From JBFFXF01 sp041569895 (GTDB lineage Bacteria; Planctomycetota; UBA8108; JACQVS01), in assembly GCA_041569895.1 (NCBI GenBank), contig JBFFXF010000038.1, forward strand, positions 1-35,842: a DNA stretch of 35,842 nt, written 5' to 3'. Within the stretch, counting starts at the first letter, position 1. Every line of letters begins with the position of its first letter. The translations under genes were made by a program, and so were the position numbers. The notes under the pieces were generated by a model. It was not told the origin of the DNA and did no database searches. It was given only the letters and a program-made list of their open reading frames with translations. Shown here one piece after another: positions 23,130-31,474 of this stretch.

Positions 23130-25040
23130 TCAGAGAAAATCGAGGAGTGACAGATTGAGTATCCTCGCCGTGATCGACAGCGAGGCCTCGAGTACGTTCC
23201 GCTGCTTCTCGAATTCGATGACCGCGTCCGCGAGGTCCACCTCGAGGTCCCGGGACACCAGGGCCCGCATCTGGATCTCGTGGTCCTGGAGGCGCGTCTC
23301 GATGACGTTCATGCGCTCCATCCGCGAGCCCACCTCGCCGCGCGACAGCACCAGCCGCTCCGAGCTGCGCTCGAGCATCGCGCCGACGTGCTCCAGCTTC
23401 GAGTCGTTGTTCTCTATGAGCGCGTCGCGCAGCAACGCGAGCGAGTTGAAGAGCGAGTCCACCTGGAACCCGGCCGGCTGGAGGTCGTCGCCGGTCAGCG
23501 TCACGCCGGGATCCGGCACGGTCTTCTCGATGCCGAGGTTCTGGGCCGCGAAGCTGCCGTCGACGGGGCTCACCCGCAGATCGCCCGTGCCGCCGCTCGA
23601 GTCGACCAGCTCCAGCCGATCGCCGCTCACGGCGACGCTGGCCGTCAGCCTGCCGCCGTTGTTCGAATCGTTGTTGATGATGTCGAGGACGTCCTGCACC
23701 GTCGTCGCGCCGGAGACGTCGATGTCGAGCGTCCCGCCGTCCTTCAGGGTGATCTGGAAGTCCACGCCGTCGAGCGCCAGGATGCCGAAGCCGTTGTTCA
23801 GCTGATCGAGCGGCAACTCGGCGAGACCGACCGTCCAGCCGAGATCGGCGGCCGTCGTGCCGCCGTTCTCCGCCACCGTGAAGCGCGTGCCGCTGAGGGT
23901 CGACTTGAGGTCGATGCCGTTGCCGCTCTCGTTGATCGACGCGACGACGTGGGCGTTGGCTCCGTTGATGGCGTTGAGCAGGTCCTCCACCGTCTGCGCC
24001 CCCGCGAGCGAGATGGTCTTCGACACGGTGCCGTTGGTGATGACGATCCCCGAGAGGTCGATCCCGGCGCCGCCCGCGACCTCAGTGAGGGGCGTCGTCA
24101 GGCGCACGCGAGGGTCGAGATCATCGCCGAAGAGGGGCGGCGTGCTGGCCTTCAGGATGCCGAGCTCCTGCGCGGTGGTCCCTCCATTGACCTCCGTCAC
24201 GGTGATCATCGTCCCGCCGCTCATCAGCTCGATGCCGGTGCCCGAGGGATCGATCGTCGCGGTGACCGTCCCCGGCGCGTTGATGGCGGCGAGGACGTCG
24301 CCGAGCGACTCGGCTCCGGTGAGGTCGATCATCGTGTTGTTGCCGAGACCATCGTCGATCATGATCGATCCCGGCGTGACGCCGGTGGAGCCGTTGACGT
24401 CGGCGAGCTTGGTGCCGGAGCTGACCGCCGGATCGAGGTCCATGCGTCCCTGGAGCTCGGAGCTCACGACGCCGAACGCGTCGAAGGCGCTGACGTCCCT
24501 CTCGATGCTGACGCCGGGCGCGACCTGGATCGGGGTCGTCACCAGCGATCCCACGAAGCTGACCTGATCGCCCACCATCAACGCCGGCGGACGACTGCCG
24601 TCGTTGCCCGCGAACAGGTAACGGTCGCGGAACGTCCGGTTGACGACCTCGACGGCCTCGTGAATCAGCTGGGCGATCTCGTTCGCGGCGACCGCTCGGG
24701 TGTCCTCCGACGAGCTCGCCGAGTCGTTCTCGGTGAGGTAGATCTCGCGCGCCCGCGTCATCAGTCTGGTCGCGTCGGCCAGGGCGCTCTCGGTCGCCTC
24801 GAGCTCGGAGCGGGCCAGCGCGATGCTTTCCATGTACTGCTGTCCGCGCGCGATCTGCCGGCGGAAATCGATCGCCCTCGTGGCCGGGACCGGATCGTCG
24901 GAGATCTGGCGCACGCGGAATCCGGTCGAGAGCTCGGTCTCCCTGCGCAGGATCTCCGACGTCGCGCTGCGGATGTTGGCGTGCAGCAGGTTCACCTGGG
25001 AGAACGTCGAGGTGCGGAAGAGAAGCGGCGAGGTGGCCAT
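23130..25040 (-). CDS. flgL: Flagellar hook-filament junction protein FlgL (HAP3), enlarged
   Basis: 636 aa against about 300 in common relatives. FlgL is the second junction protein, joining FlgK to the flagellin filament. The flagellin-like N-terminus is present: 'ILRRETELSTGFRVRQISDD' (30-49), 'RTFRDRYLFAGNDGSRP' (135-151). The C-terminus is the flagellin-like coiled coil 'VDLADAVIEFEKQRNVLEAS' (601-620). The insert between about 205 and 510 consists of three hook-IN modules (about 211-298, 316-402, 414-505), each with 'L.GA.sv.DvL.aIN' and 'GGTtA.dLG' signatures, the same module repeated in FliD. The ATG at 25040 has only a weak AGGA. It is 40 nt after flgK. Confidence 0.94.
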   Translation of the reverse strand: MATSPLLFRTSTFSQVNLLHANIRSATSEILRRETELSTGFRVRQISDDPVPATRAIDFRRQIARGQQYMESIALARSELEATESALADATRLMTRAREIYLTENDSASSSEDTRAVAANEIAQLIHEAVEVVNRTFRDRYLFAGNDGSRPPALMVGDQVSFVGSLVTTPIQVAPGVSIERDVSAFDAFGVVSSELQGRMDLDPAVSSGTKLADVNGSTGVTPGSIMIDDGLGNNTMIDLTGAESLGDVLAAINAPGTVTATIDPSGTGIELMSGGTMITVTEVNGGTTAQELGILKASTPPLFGDDLDPRVRLTTPLTEVAGGAGIDLSGIVITNGTVSKTISLAGAQTVEDLLNAINGANAHVVASINESGNGIDLKSTLSGTRFTVAENGGTTAADLGWTVGLAELPLDQLNNGFGILALDGVDFQITLKDGGTLDIDVSGATTVQDVLDIINNDSNNGGRLTASVAVSGDRLELVDSSGGTGDLRVSPVDGSFAAQNLGIEKTVPDPGVTLTGDDLQPAGFQVDSLFNSLALLRDALIENNDSKLEHVGAMLERSSERLVLSRGEVGSRMERMNVIETRLQDHEIQMRALVSRDLEVDLADAVIEFEKQRNVLEASLSITARILNLSLLDFL

Positions 25041-25080
25041 TGTCGTGTGTGTCCTGGTGCTGTTTCTGTGTCGGCCCGGA

Positions 25081-26799
25081 TCAGAGGACGTTCAGGAGCT
25101 CCTGGAGAACGAGGTCGACAACGCCGAGGTAACGCGCCGCCCCCTGGTACATCCGCTGGAACTTGATCAGCTCGATCGACTCCTCGTCGACGTTGACTCC
25201 CGAGAAGGCGGCGCGCTCGTTTCGCAGGTGCTCCTTGACCGCCTCCTGGTGTGAGATCAGGTCGCGCACCTGGGCGCGCTCGACGCCGATGACTCCGAGC
25301 ACGCCCTCGTAGAACTCCTCGATGGTGGCCACGCCTCCCTGCATCACCTTCTGGTCCCGGACGGCGAGCAACGCCTGCACGTTCGCGATGTCCTTCGGGC
25401 CGCCGCCGCGGCCGGTCGCCACCAGGTTCGAGTCGGCGGCGATCGCGTCGGAGACGTCGATGTCGACCGAGCCGGTGCCGGTGAACAGCGCGTTGACGCC
25501 GAGGCTGGCGAGGACGTCCGACGTGTCGTTCGCGAACCAGAAAGTGGTGTCGGTGTCGCCGGAGCTCACCCGCAGCTCGAGGCGGCTGGTGATCGAGGCG
25601 GCGATCGACGGGAAGTCGGCCTGCACGGCCGTGTTGATCGCGTCCCGCAGATCCTCGAGGGTCGTGTCGTCGTCGTCGAGCCCGTCGAGGTCGACCTGGA
25701 TGTTGTAGGTCTTGACCTGGCCGGTGACCTCGTTGCGGACCTTGAAGTCGAAGCTGCCGTTTCGCGGCGTGTAGTGCAGCCCGGCGTTCGAGAGCGCCTC
25801 GGTGACGCTGGTCACCGCGTTCGATCCCGTCGTCGACGACAGCCCCACCATTCCGACGCCTCTCGCGTGCACGCGGTTGACGTTGAAGATCAGGGTGTCG
25901 GCGATCGACGAGAGGTCCTCGCGGTACTTCGCGACGATGTCGTCGCGAGCCTCGATCAATCCGGCGAGCGCGCCGCTCCTGGGGCGCAGCGGCGAGCCGT
26001 CCTCCACGAAGCGCACGCTCGAGATGAGCACGTCGCCCTCCTGCTCGACCTCGACCTCCACCGCGTACGAGTCGATCCCATCGACGAGGATCGCCCTGCC
26101 GGAGTTGATGTTGATGGCGCCGCTCGATGTCTCCACGGTGCGGATGTCGATGAGCTCGGCGAGCTCGCGGATGCTCGCGTCGCGCTCGTCGCGCAGATCG
26201 TTGGCCACGCCCTGCCCCTGCACGCCGGACTCCGCGAAGACGATCTGGCGGTTGAGCTGCGCGATGCTCGAGGTCAGCCGGTTGATGTCGAGGGCCATCT
26301 TCTCGACGCGCGCGTCGAGGCTCTGGCGGAGCTCGCGGAGCTCGCGATCGCGTTGCCGGAAGGTCTCGGCGAGCGCCTCGGCGGAGAGCACGAAGACGCG
26401 ACGCGAGGTGGCGTCGTCGGGCAGGTTCTGGAGGTTGGCCACGTCGTCGAAGAAGCGCGCCAGCGCCTCCTCGATCCCCGCGCCCTGCAGCTCGTCGAAG
26501 ATGCCCTCGAGCCCCGCGAGCGCCAGGTCGCGCGAGCGCAGGTACTCGAACTGGGAGAGGGCGTCCCGGAACGAGACCTCGATGCGATCGCTGACGATGC
26601 GCTCGATCCGCGTCACCTCGACGCCGTTGCCGATCAGGAACCGGGCGTCCGTCGACGCCGGCAGCGCGGCGGTGAGCACCCGCTGGCGGCTGTACTTCTC
26701 GTTGCCTGCGTTCGAGATGTTGTGCCCGACGGTCCGGATCGCGATTCCGGCCGCGTTGAGGGCGTTGTCGGCGTTGCGGAGCGCGGTGAGGATCGACAT
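25081..26799 (-). CDS. flgK: Flagellar hook-associated protein FlgK (HAP1)
   Basis: 572 aa, normal length. FlgK is the first junction protein between hook and filament. The N-terminal rod/hook motif is clear: 'LNAAGIAIRTVGHNISNAGN' (14-33) with 'EKYSRQRV'. Typical later blocks are 'ELRELRQSLDARVEKM', 'LNRQIVFAESGVQGQGVAND', 'DERDASIRELAELIDI', and 'VNRVHARGVGMVGLSSTTG'. The C-terminus ends with 'SGVNVDEESIELIKFQRMYQ' and 'AARYLGVVDLVLQELLNVL', the hallmark of hook-axial proteins. The ATG at 26799 has AGGAGG 12 nt upstream, inside the end of flgN, 7 nt away. Confidence 0.96.
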   Translation of the reverse strand: MSILTALRNADNALNAAGIAIRTVGHNISNAGNEKYSRQRVLTAALPASTDARFLIGNGVEVTRIERIVSDRIEVSFRDALSQFEYLRSRDLALAGLEGIFDELQGAGIEEALARFFDDVANLQNLPDDATSRRVFVLSAEALAETFRQRDRELRELRQSLDARVEKMALDINRLTSSIAQLNRQIVFAESGVQGQGVANDLRDERDASIRELAELIDIRTVETSSGAININSGRAILVDGIDSYAVEVEVEQEGDVLISSVRFVEDGSPLRPRSGALAGLIEARDDIVAKYREDLSSIADTLIFNVNRVHARGVGMVGLSSTTGSNAVTSVTEALSNAGLHYTPRNGSFDFKVRNEVTGQVKTYNIQVDLDGLDDDDTTLEDLRDAINTAVQADFPSIAASITSRLELRVSSGDTDTTFWFANDTSDVLASLGVNALFTGTGSVDIDVSDAIAADSNLVATGRGGGPKDIANVQALLAVRDQKVMQGGVATIEEFYEGVLGVIGVERAQVRDLISHQEAVKEHLRNERAAFSGVNVDEESIELIKFQRMYQGAARYLGVVDLVLQELLNVL

Positions 26800-26806
26800 C
26801 GCGCGT

Positions 26807-27349
26807 CTAGATCCTCCTGTCGAGGACGAGCGACGGCACGGAATCCGCCGAGCGTGACTGCCCGCCGGTCTGGTCGTACGTCCTGGCGTCGGGATCTCGC
26901 CCGGCCAGCATCGCTATGTACAGGTTGACGTGATCCAGCGACAGCACCGAGAGCGTCCGGTTCATGCGGTTCAGCCGCTCGATGTCGGCGGCGATCGATC
27001 GCAGCTCGTCGCGCAGGTCGAGCAGCTCCTCGCGGAACTCGTCGTCGACGTGCGCGACCAGCTCGCGCACCCGAACCAGCGCGCCACGCGGCTTGCCGAG
27101 GTGCCGGGCGATCTCCTGCGTGACGCGCACCCGCTCCTCCTCGACGGCGCCGATGGCTCCGATCGCCTCGCGCTCGAGGTCGAGGGTCTTCTGCAAGTCG
27201 TCGAAGCGCTTGTCGACGAGGGCGGCCTTCTTCTCCCCGAGCACGTCGGCGAGCGCCCGGTGGTGCGTCGCGTGCAGCCCGAGGACGTCGACGAGCTGGC
27301 GAACCAGCTCGCGGAACTCGGCGCTCTCCGTCTGCGTCGTCGCGTTCAT
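26807..27349 (-). CDS. flgN: Flagellar export chaperone FlgN
   Basis: 180 aa. FlgN is the cytoplasmic chaperone for FlgK and FlgL. The protein is almost wholly helical, with 'LVRQLVDVLGLHATHHRALA' (15-34), 'LGEKKAALVDKRFDDLQKTL' (37-56), 'VTQEIARHLG' and 'LNRMNRTLSVLSLDHVNLYI' (126-145), and ends in a flexible tail. The start is the ATG at 27349 (CGGAG 7 nt upstream), overlapping the flgJ stop in ATGA; the much longer open frame upstream is repeat-derived and not coding. The position directly before flgK and flgL supports the assignment strongly. Confidence 0.92.
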   Translation of the reverse strand: MNATTQTESAEFRELVRQLVDVLGLHATHHRALADVLGEKKAALVDKRFDDLQKTLDLEREAIGAIGAVEEERVRVTQEIARHLGKPRGALVRVRELVAHVDDEFREELLDLRDELRSIAADIERLNRMNRTLSVLSLDHVNLYIAMLAGRDPDARTYDQTGGQSRSADSVPSLVLDRRI

Positions 27350-27708
27350 ATGGTCTCCGTGAGTTGCGGCTTCTCTCTTTCCTTCTCGGACCCGACGCCC
27401 GCGGGCGGCTCGCCCTCGAGCTGTCTCTCGATCACGTCGCGGATGCCGAGCGTCCCGGCGGAGGCCAGCGTCTCGGCGACGGCGCCGACGAAGAGCCCCC
27501 TGAAGATCCGCGCGCCCGACTCCTTGCCGAAGAACTCGCCACCCTCCTCGGGCAGCATCTCGGAGAGCAGCATCCGCAGGAAGACCTCCTCGAAGCGCGT
27601 CGCCGCCGTGGACGCGTCGACCCGCTCGTCGCGCGCGACGGGTCGGTCGATGCGCCCGAGTGATCGAGGCGCGTCCGGCAGGAGGTGGGCGATCGAGGTG
27701 AGCTCCAT
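27346..27708 (-). CDS. flgJ: Rod-binding protein (FlgJ N-terminal domain only)
   Basis: 120 aa. It matches the rod-binding half of FlgJ: 'AATRFEEVFLRMLLSEMLPE' (35-54), 'GGEFFGKESGARIFRGLF' and a helix 'LASAGTLGIRDVIERQL'. The peptidoglycan hydrolase half of enterobacterial FlgJ is absent, as in many other phyla, so another enzyme must open the wall for the rod; the SpoIID-like and LysM proteins in this window are untested possibilities. The ATG at 27708 has GGAG 12 nt upstream. It overlaps flgN by 4 nt and is separated from flgI by 191 nt holding a hexamer palindrome. Confidence 0.9.
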   Translation of the reverse strand: MELTSIAHLLPDAPRSLGRIDRPVARDERVDASTAATRFEEVFLRMLLSEMLPEEGGEFFGKESGARIFRGLFVGAVAETLASAGTLGIRDVIERQLEGEPPAGVGSEKEREKPQLTETI

Positions 27709-27770
27709 GAAAGCGGTTGTCTCCGTGTCTAATCAGAACGAAAGGAATCGGAGTGGTCTCCGCCGCTCTC

Positions 27771-27870
27771 GTTCCCGTTCCCGTTCCCGTTCCCGTCCCC
27801 GTTCCCGTGCCCCTGCCCGGTCCCGGAGTTTCGGGAACGGGTACGGGTACGTGTACGTGTACGGGAACGG
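27771..27870. repeat. Inverted pair of hexamer arrays between flgI and flgJ
   Basis: CCCGTT/CCCGTC units (27771-27812) are followed, after a short Cpy-rich spacer, by GGGAAC/GGGTAC units and two GTGTAC units (27832-27870). The two arms are opposite orientations of the same hexamer, so they can pair as a long imperfect hairpin, or each G-rich arm can form a quadruplex. It lies inside the transcript between flgI and flgJ and has no coding role. Confidence 0.8.
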
Positions 27871-27899
27871 CCACTCATGATCATGCGCGTGTCTTTGGG

Positions 27900-28979
27900 T
27901 CAACGCTCCACGAACTTGCCGCGGATCAGCCCCGCGACGTTCATCTGTTCGAGGATGTGGATGATGTCCGTTCCGGTGAACTCGAACTCGGGGCTCTCGA
28001 GCGCGTCGATGACGTCGACGAGCAGGTACTGATCGCCGGCGGGCGGCACCGGAGGGACGTCCGGCACGGCCGGCGGAATGCGGATGTTGGCGCCCTTGTA
28101 CTTGATGAAGACCGGCAGGCTGATGAGCACTCCGCCGTTGACGATCACCGAGCCCTTCTGCCGGTCGATGGCGACCATCGCCTCGCGATCGACGCTGGTG
28201 ATCTCGATCTCGAGGACCTCCGAGATGAAGTCGACGATGCGGTCCTCGCGCAGGTACGACGTCGGGATGCGCACCTGGACGGTGCTGCTGTCGAGCGGCG
28301 AGGCGATCGACATCAGCCCTCGCGAGCGCCGGTCGCGGAAGAGATCGAACGCGTTGATCGTGCGCGCCATCTCCGACGCGGTGCCGAAGTCCGGCTCGTC
28401 GAGGACGAGGGCGATGTGCTCGAGGTTCGTCAGGAAGGTGTTCTCGTCGAGCGGCTGCCTGAGGACCGCTCGTGACCTGGCGCGGCTGATCTTCCCGGTG
28501 CCCTCCTCCTCGGAGAAGAGCGCGCCGTCCGCCTCCGCGTAGACGGAGCCCTCGCCGGGCTCGTACGCGTACGGCAGCTTCAGCGGCACGGCCAGCAGGT
28601 ATCCGCCGCGCAGCGACTCGGCGTCGCCGATCGACGACACCGTGACCTCGAACTCCGTGCCGGGCTTCATCGACGACGGCACGGTCGCGTTCACCATGAC
28701 GAGCGCGGCGTTGCGCGTCTTGACGTCGGCGACGGCCGGCGCGATGCCGGTGCCCATGTTGGAGAGCACCTGGACGTAGTACTGCTTGAGCACCTCGTTG
28801 CGCTGGCTGTCGCCGGTGCCGCCGAGGCCGATAACCAGCCCGATTCCGGTGAGGTGCACCGGTCGCACGCCACGCACGTTGGCCACGTCCTTGATCCGCT
28901 GGGCCGACGCGACCCGCGGGAAGAGACAGAGGATCGCGGTGATGATGAGCGCTGCGACGAGCGCCTGGACCGTTCTCAC
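27900..28979 (-). CDS. flgI: Flagellar P-ring protein FlgI
   Basis: 359 aa, normal length. FlgI builds the P-ring around the rod in the peptidoglycan layer. The start is the GTG at 28979, with GGAGGAGG 6 nt upstream and an immediate Sec signal 'RTVQALVAALIITAILCLF' followed by 'PRVASA' before the mature 'QRIKDVANVRGVR'. The frame upstream is unrelated. Family features: 'HLTGIGLVIGLGGTGDSQ' (about 25-42 of the precursor), 'MVNATVPSSMKPGTEFEVTV', 'SSIGDAESLRGGYLLAVPLK', and a C-terminal 'LIRGKFVER'. It requires FlgA in the periplasm, encoded two genes upstream. It follows flgH after a 209-nt gap holding a stem-loop. Confidence 0.96.
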   Translation of the reverse strand: MRTVQALVAALIITAILCLFPRVASAQRIKDVANVRGVRPVHLTGIGLVIGLGGTGDSQRNEVLKQYYVQVLSNMGTGIAPAVADVKTRNAALVMVNATVPSSMKPGTEFEVTVSSIGDAESLRGGYLLAVPLKLPYAYEPGEGSVYAEADGALFSEEEGTGKISRARSRAVLRQPLDENTFLTNLEHIALVLDEPDFGTASEMARTINAFDLFRDRRSRGLMSIASPLDSSTVQVRIPTSYLREDRIVDFISEVLEIEITSVDREAMVAIDRQKGSVIVNGGVLISLPVFIKYKGANIRIPPAVPDVPPVPPAGDQYLLVDVIDALESPEFEFTGTDIIHILEQMNVAGLIRGKFVER

Positions 28980-29108
28980 GAGAATCCTCCTCCAGAGTGC
29001 CGTGCGGTCGTCCTGACGCGACGCGGGCATGGAGAGCAAGGCTCGTGCCATCGCCCCAAATCGCTGTGAATCGCGCGTATTCTCGGTGCGAGCGGCGTGC
29101 GGGGGCGG

Positions 29109-29166
29109 CGGGATCGGCCCATCGGGGCGGTTCCTGCCGCCGGGTTCCGAGCTCGGGCCGATGCCG
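29109..29166 (-). promoter_or_regulatory. Stem-loop in the flgH-flgI gap
   Basis: ATCGGCCC (29113-29120) pairs perfectly with GGGCCGAT (29155-29162), extended past a one-base mismatch by CGG/CCG. GGCGG and CCGCC inside form a second stem. It begins 22 nt after the flgH stop. Possible roles are 3'-end protection of flgFGAH mRNA or partial termination; no U-tract is present. Confidence 0.4.
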
Positions 29167-29188
29167 GGTCCTTCGGCGCGCATGGCGA

Positions 29189-29917
29189 TCAGAACGGCCA
29201 GAGCCACTCGAGGAGCCAGCTCAGGATCGATCGGCCGAGGTTCCGGGAAACCGGGCCCTCGCCCGAGTAGACCAGCTTGAGGTCGGCGATGCGCTCGGAG
29301 CGGATCGCCTTGGTGCGTTCGTCGACGTCGGCCGGGTCGGCCTCGCCGAAGATCGTCAGGATGCTCTCCTCGTCGTTGATGCGCCGGGTCGTGCGCCCCT
29401 CGATGACCAGGTTGCCGTTCGGCCGCAGGTCGATGACCCGCGCCATGATCTTGAAGGTGATGCGCTCCCGGCGGTCGGTGGTGCCCCGCCCCTCGAGCTT
29501 CCTCTCGGACTTGAGATCGAGTGACGGGAGGGCCGTGACGTCGGGCTCGAGCTGGAATTCGGAGAGGTTGAGCGACGCCCACTCCTCGAGCTCCGCGCGC
29601 AGGTCGTACTTCCGTCGCAGGTTTGTGTTCGCGTTGTTCGACGCCGACCCGGCCTCGTCGACGACGATCAGGATCAGGTCGTTGATCTGGAACTTCTTCT
29701 CCGGGAGGACCTTTCGCTCGTAGAGCGACTGGCGGCGCGATGGCGCCGCCGGCCTCCCGTTGACGCGCGTTCCCGCCGGCGCGGCGGAGGACTTCGACTG
29801 CGCTCGCAGCTCGAGGTGCGTCATGCAGAGCGCGAGCGCCAGCGTGGCGGCCAGCGTGGCGATGGCGGCGACCGCGCGAGGCCGACCCAGGTGTGCGTCG
29901 GACCGCGAATGATTCAT
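29189..29917 (-). CDS. flgH: Flagellar L-ring protein FlgH
   Basis: 242 aa. FlgH forms the outer-membrane L-ring. Family blocks: 'SLYERKVLPEKKFQINDLIL' (64-83), 'IVVDEAGSASNNANTNLRRK' (84-103), 'ERKLEGRGTTDRRERITFKI' and 'ARVIDLRPNGNLVIEGRTTR', then 'SERIADLKLVYSGEGPVSRN'. The N-terminus has a hydrophobic signal ending near 'HLELRAQS', but the Cys at about residue 31 is preceded by Leu and lacks a proper lipobox, unlike the lipoprotein FlgH of enterobacteria. The ATG at 29917 has GGGAGG 6 nt upstream and overlaps the flgA stop in ATGA. Confidence 0.94.
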   Translation of the reverse strand: MNHSRSDAHLGRPRAVAAIATLAATLALALCMTHLELRAQSKSSAAPAGTRVNGRPAAPSRRQSLYERKVLPEKKFQINDLILIVVDEAGSASNNANTNLRRKYDLRAELEEWASLNLSEFQLEPDVTALPSLDLKSERKLEGRGTTDRRERITFKIMARVIDLRPNGNLVIEGRTTRRINDEESILTIFGEADPADVDERTKAIRSERIADLKLVYSGEGPVSRNLGRSILSWLLEWLWPF

Positions 29918-30615
29918 CGTCTGCCTCCCGCCGGCGTGGCCGGCTCCCTGCCGAGCGGGCGGCGCGGTCGGATGACCTCGACGGCGTTCTTTCCGACGAC
30001 GCGCGCGGTCTCGCTCTTGCCCGTTCGCACGCTGCGCACCGTGACCTGCTCGCCGATGCGACCCGAGGTCAGCGCGACACCCGGCTCCTCGATCTGCACC
30101 AATCCACGCCGCCTCTGGATCACCACGCGCGCGTCCCGCTCGACCATGCGTCCGCCGGGAATGACCCGCGCGCGACCGCCAGTCGTCGCCGGGAGCGACG
30201 GGTTGCTCCCGGTCGCCGGTGGCGCGACGGGAGGTCTCGTTCGCTGGGGCGACGAGACGTCGACCCCTGCCGCGCCGGCGAGGCGGACGATCGAGGCGCC
30301 GAGGCCGGCATCTTCGAGTCGCCGCCGGATCTCCTCGCGGGTGATGCGTCTCGTGGCGCCGGGCCCGGGCGCGAGTCCCAGGAGGACGCGCGCGGCGACG
30401 CGCTGGAGAAAGCCGTCGACCGGCTCGAGGGCGGCGACGTCGCCGATCGACACGAACGGCGCCGCCACATCGGCCCGGGCGCGGAGCAGCACGCGGAGCG
30501 ATGCCGGATCGTCCCCGGCGTGGAGCCCCGGCAACGCGAGGAGGAGCGTGACGACCGGCGTCAGCAGCGCGACGGAAGGGCGTCGTCCTCGTGGGATGGC
30601 GCGGGTGTGGCTCAT
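29914..30615 (-). CDS. flgA: Flagellar basal-body P-ring formation protein FlgA
   Basis: 233 aa. A periplasmic chaperone for P-ring assembly. A signal peptide is visible ('SVALLTPVVTLLLALPGLHA', about 14-33). The C-terminal SAF-like half carries 'GGRMVERDARVVIQRRRGLV', 'PGVALTSGRIGEQVTVRSVR', and 'SETARVVGKNAVEV', the usual FlgA ending. The middle contains a Pro/Thr-rich linker (about 123-148). The ATG has GAGAGG about 9 nt upstream. It starts 5 nt after flgG and overlaps flgH by 4 nt, within the distal-rod/ring operon. Confidence 0.9.
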   Translation of the reverse strand: MSHTRAIPRGRRPSVALLTPVVTLLLALPGLHAGDDPASLRVLLRARADVAAPFVSIGDVAALEPVDGFLQRVAARVLLGLAPGPGATRRITREEIRRRLEDAGLGASIVRLAGAAGVDVSSPQRTRPPVAPPATGSNPSLPATTGGRARVIPGGRMVERDARVVIQRRRGLVQIEEPGVALTSGRIGEQVTVRSVRTGKSETARVVGKNAVEVIRPRRPLGREPATPAGGRR

Positions 30616-30620
30616 GACGA

Positions 30621-31418
30621 CTAGCCTCTCAGGTTGTTGGCGAGCTGGAGCGCCTGGTCGGAAGTCCGCACGACGTTCGAGTTGATCTCGTAGGCGCGCT
30701 GCGCCTGGATCAGCCCGATCAGCTCCTTGACCGCCTGCACGTTCGAGTTCTCGAGGTGGCTCTGGAGGATCTGCGCGTTCCCCTCCTCCGCGGGCAGCAC
30801 GTCGATCGGGGGCCCGGAGGCGTCGGTCTCGGTCAGCAGGTTGTCGCCCTGGGCCTTGAGGCCCGCGGGATTGAGGAACCGCACCAGCGTGATGCGCCCG
30901 AGGACGCTCCCCTGCGGCGTCGCGTCGTCGAACGACGTCACCGTGCCGTCGCGGTTGATGGTGACGCTCTTGGCGTTCGGCGGGATGGTGATGCCGCCCG
31001 CGAGGGCGTCGCCGTTCCAGGTGACGATCTGGCCCTCCTCGTTCTTGGTGAAGTTGCCGTTGCGCGTGTAGGCGATCTGTCCGGCGGCGGTCTCGATCCT
31101 GAAGAACGCGCTCTCGTCGTTGACGATGGCGATGTCGAGCTCGTTGCCGGTGTTCTCGACGCCGCCGTGCGTGAAGACCTTCTGCGTCGAGACGACCCGC
31201 GATCCGTTGCCGATCTGGATGCCGACGGGACGGATCTGACCGCCCGGGCCGCGGGAGCCCATCAGCGCCTCCGACGTGTAGAAGAGGTCGGCGAAGTTGA
31301 CACGGTCCTTGCGGAAACCGTGCGTGTTGATGTTCGCCATGTTGTTGGCGATGACGTCGATGTTCCGGAGCTGCGCCTCCATGCCGGTCGCAGCGGTGTG
31401 GAGCGCTCTCACTCCCAC
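30621..31418 (-). CDS. flgG: Flagellar distal rod protein FlgG
   Basis: 265 aa, normal length, from the GTG at 31418 (GAGGAGG 5 nt upstream); a second GTG at 31412 is possible. It forms the distal rod. The N-terminal motif is 'RALHTAATGMEAQLRNIDVI' followed by 'ANNMANINTHGFRKDRVNF'. The FlgG-specific block 'LFYTSEALMGSRGPGGQ' and 'GIQIGNGSRVVSTQKVFTHG' are present. The C-terminus ends with 'ENSNVQAVKELIGLIQAQRA' and 'YEINSNVVRTSDQALQLAN'. It sits between flgF and flgA, separated from flgF by a 176-bp palindromic element. Confidence 0.96.
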   Translation of the reverse strand: MGVRALHTAATGMEAQLRNIDVIANNMANINTHGFRKDRVNFADLFYTSEALMGSRGPGGQIRPVGIQIGNGSRVVSTQKVFTHGGVENTGNELDIAIVNDESAFFRIETAAGQIAYTRNGNFTKNEEGQIVTWNGDALAGGITIPPNAKSVTINRDGTVTSFDDATPQGSVLGRITLVRFLNPAGLKAQGDNLLTETDASGPPIDVLPAEEGNAQILQSHLENSNVQAVKELIGLIQAQRAYEINSNVVRTSDQALQLANNLRG

Positions 31419-31474
31419 GTGTCCCTCCTCGAGCCTGCCGGCTGCATGAGCTCCTCCTTGAAGAACTCCGCCCA

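Noticed and set aside
27350..27874. N-terminal extension of the flgN frame
   Set aside because: It overlaps flgJ in another frame and translates the hexamer array; flgN has a good internal ATG with a ribosome-binding site.
28980..29582. N-terminal extension of the flgI frame
   Set aside because: It runs through the end of flgH and lacks FlgI similarity; the GTG at 28979 has GGAGGAGG and an immediate signal peptide.
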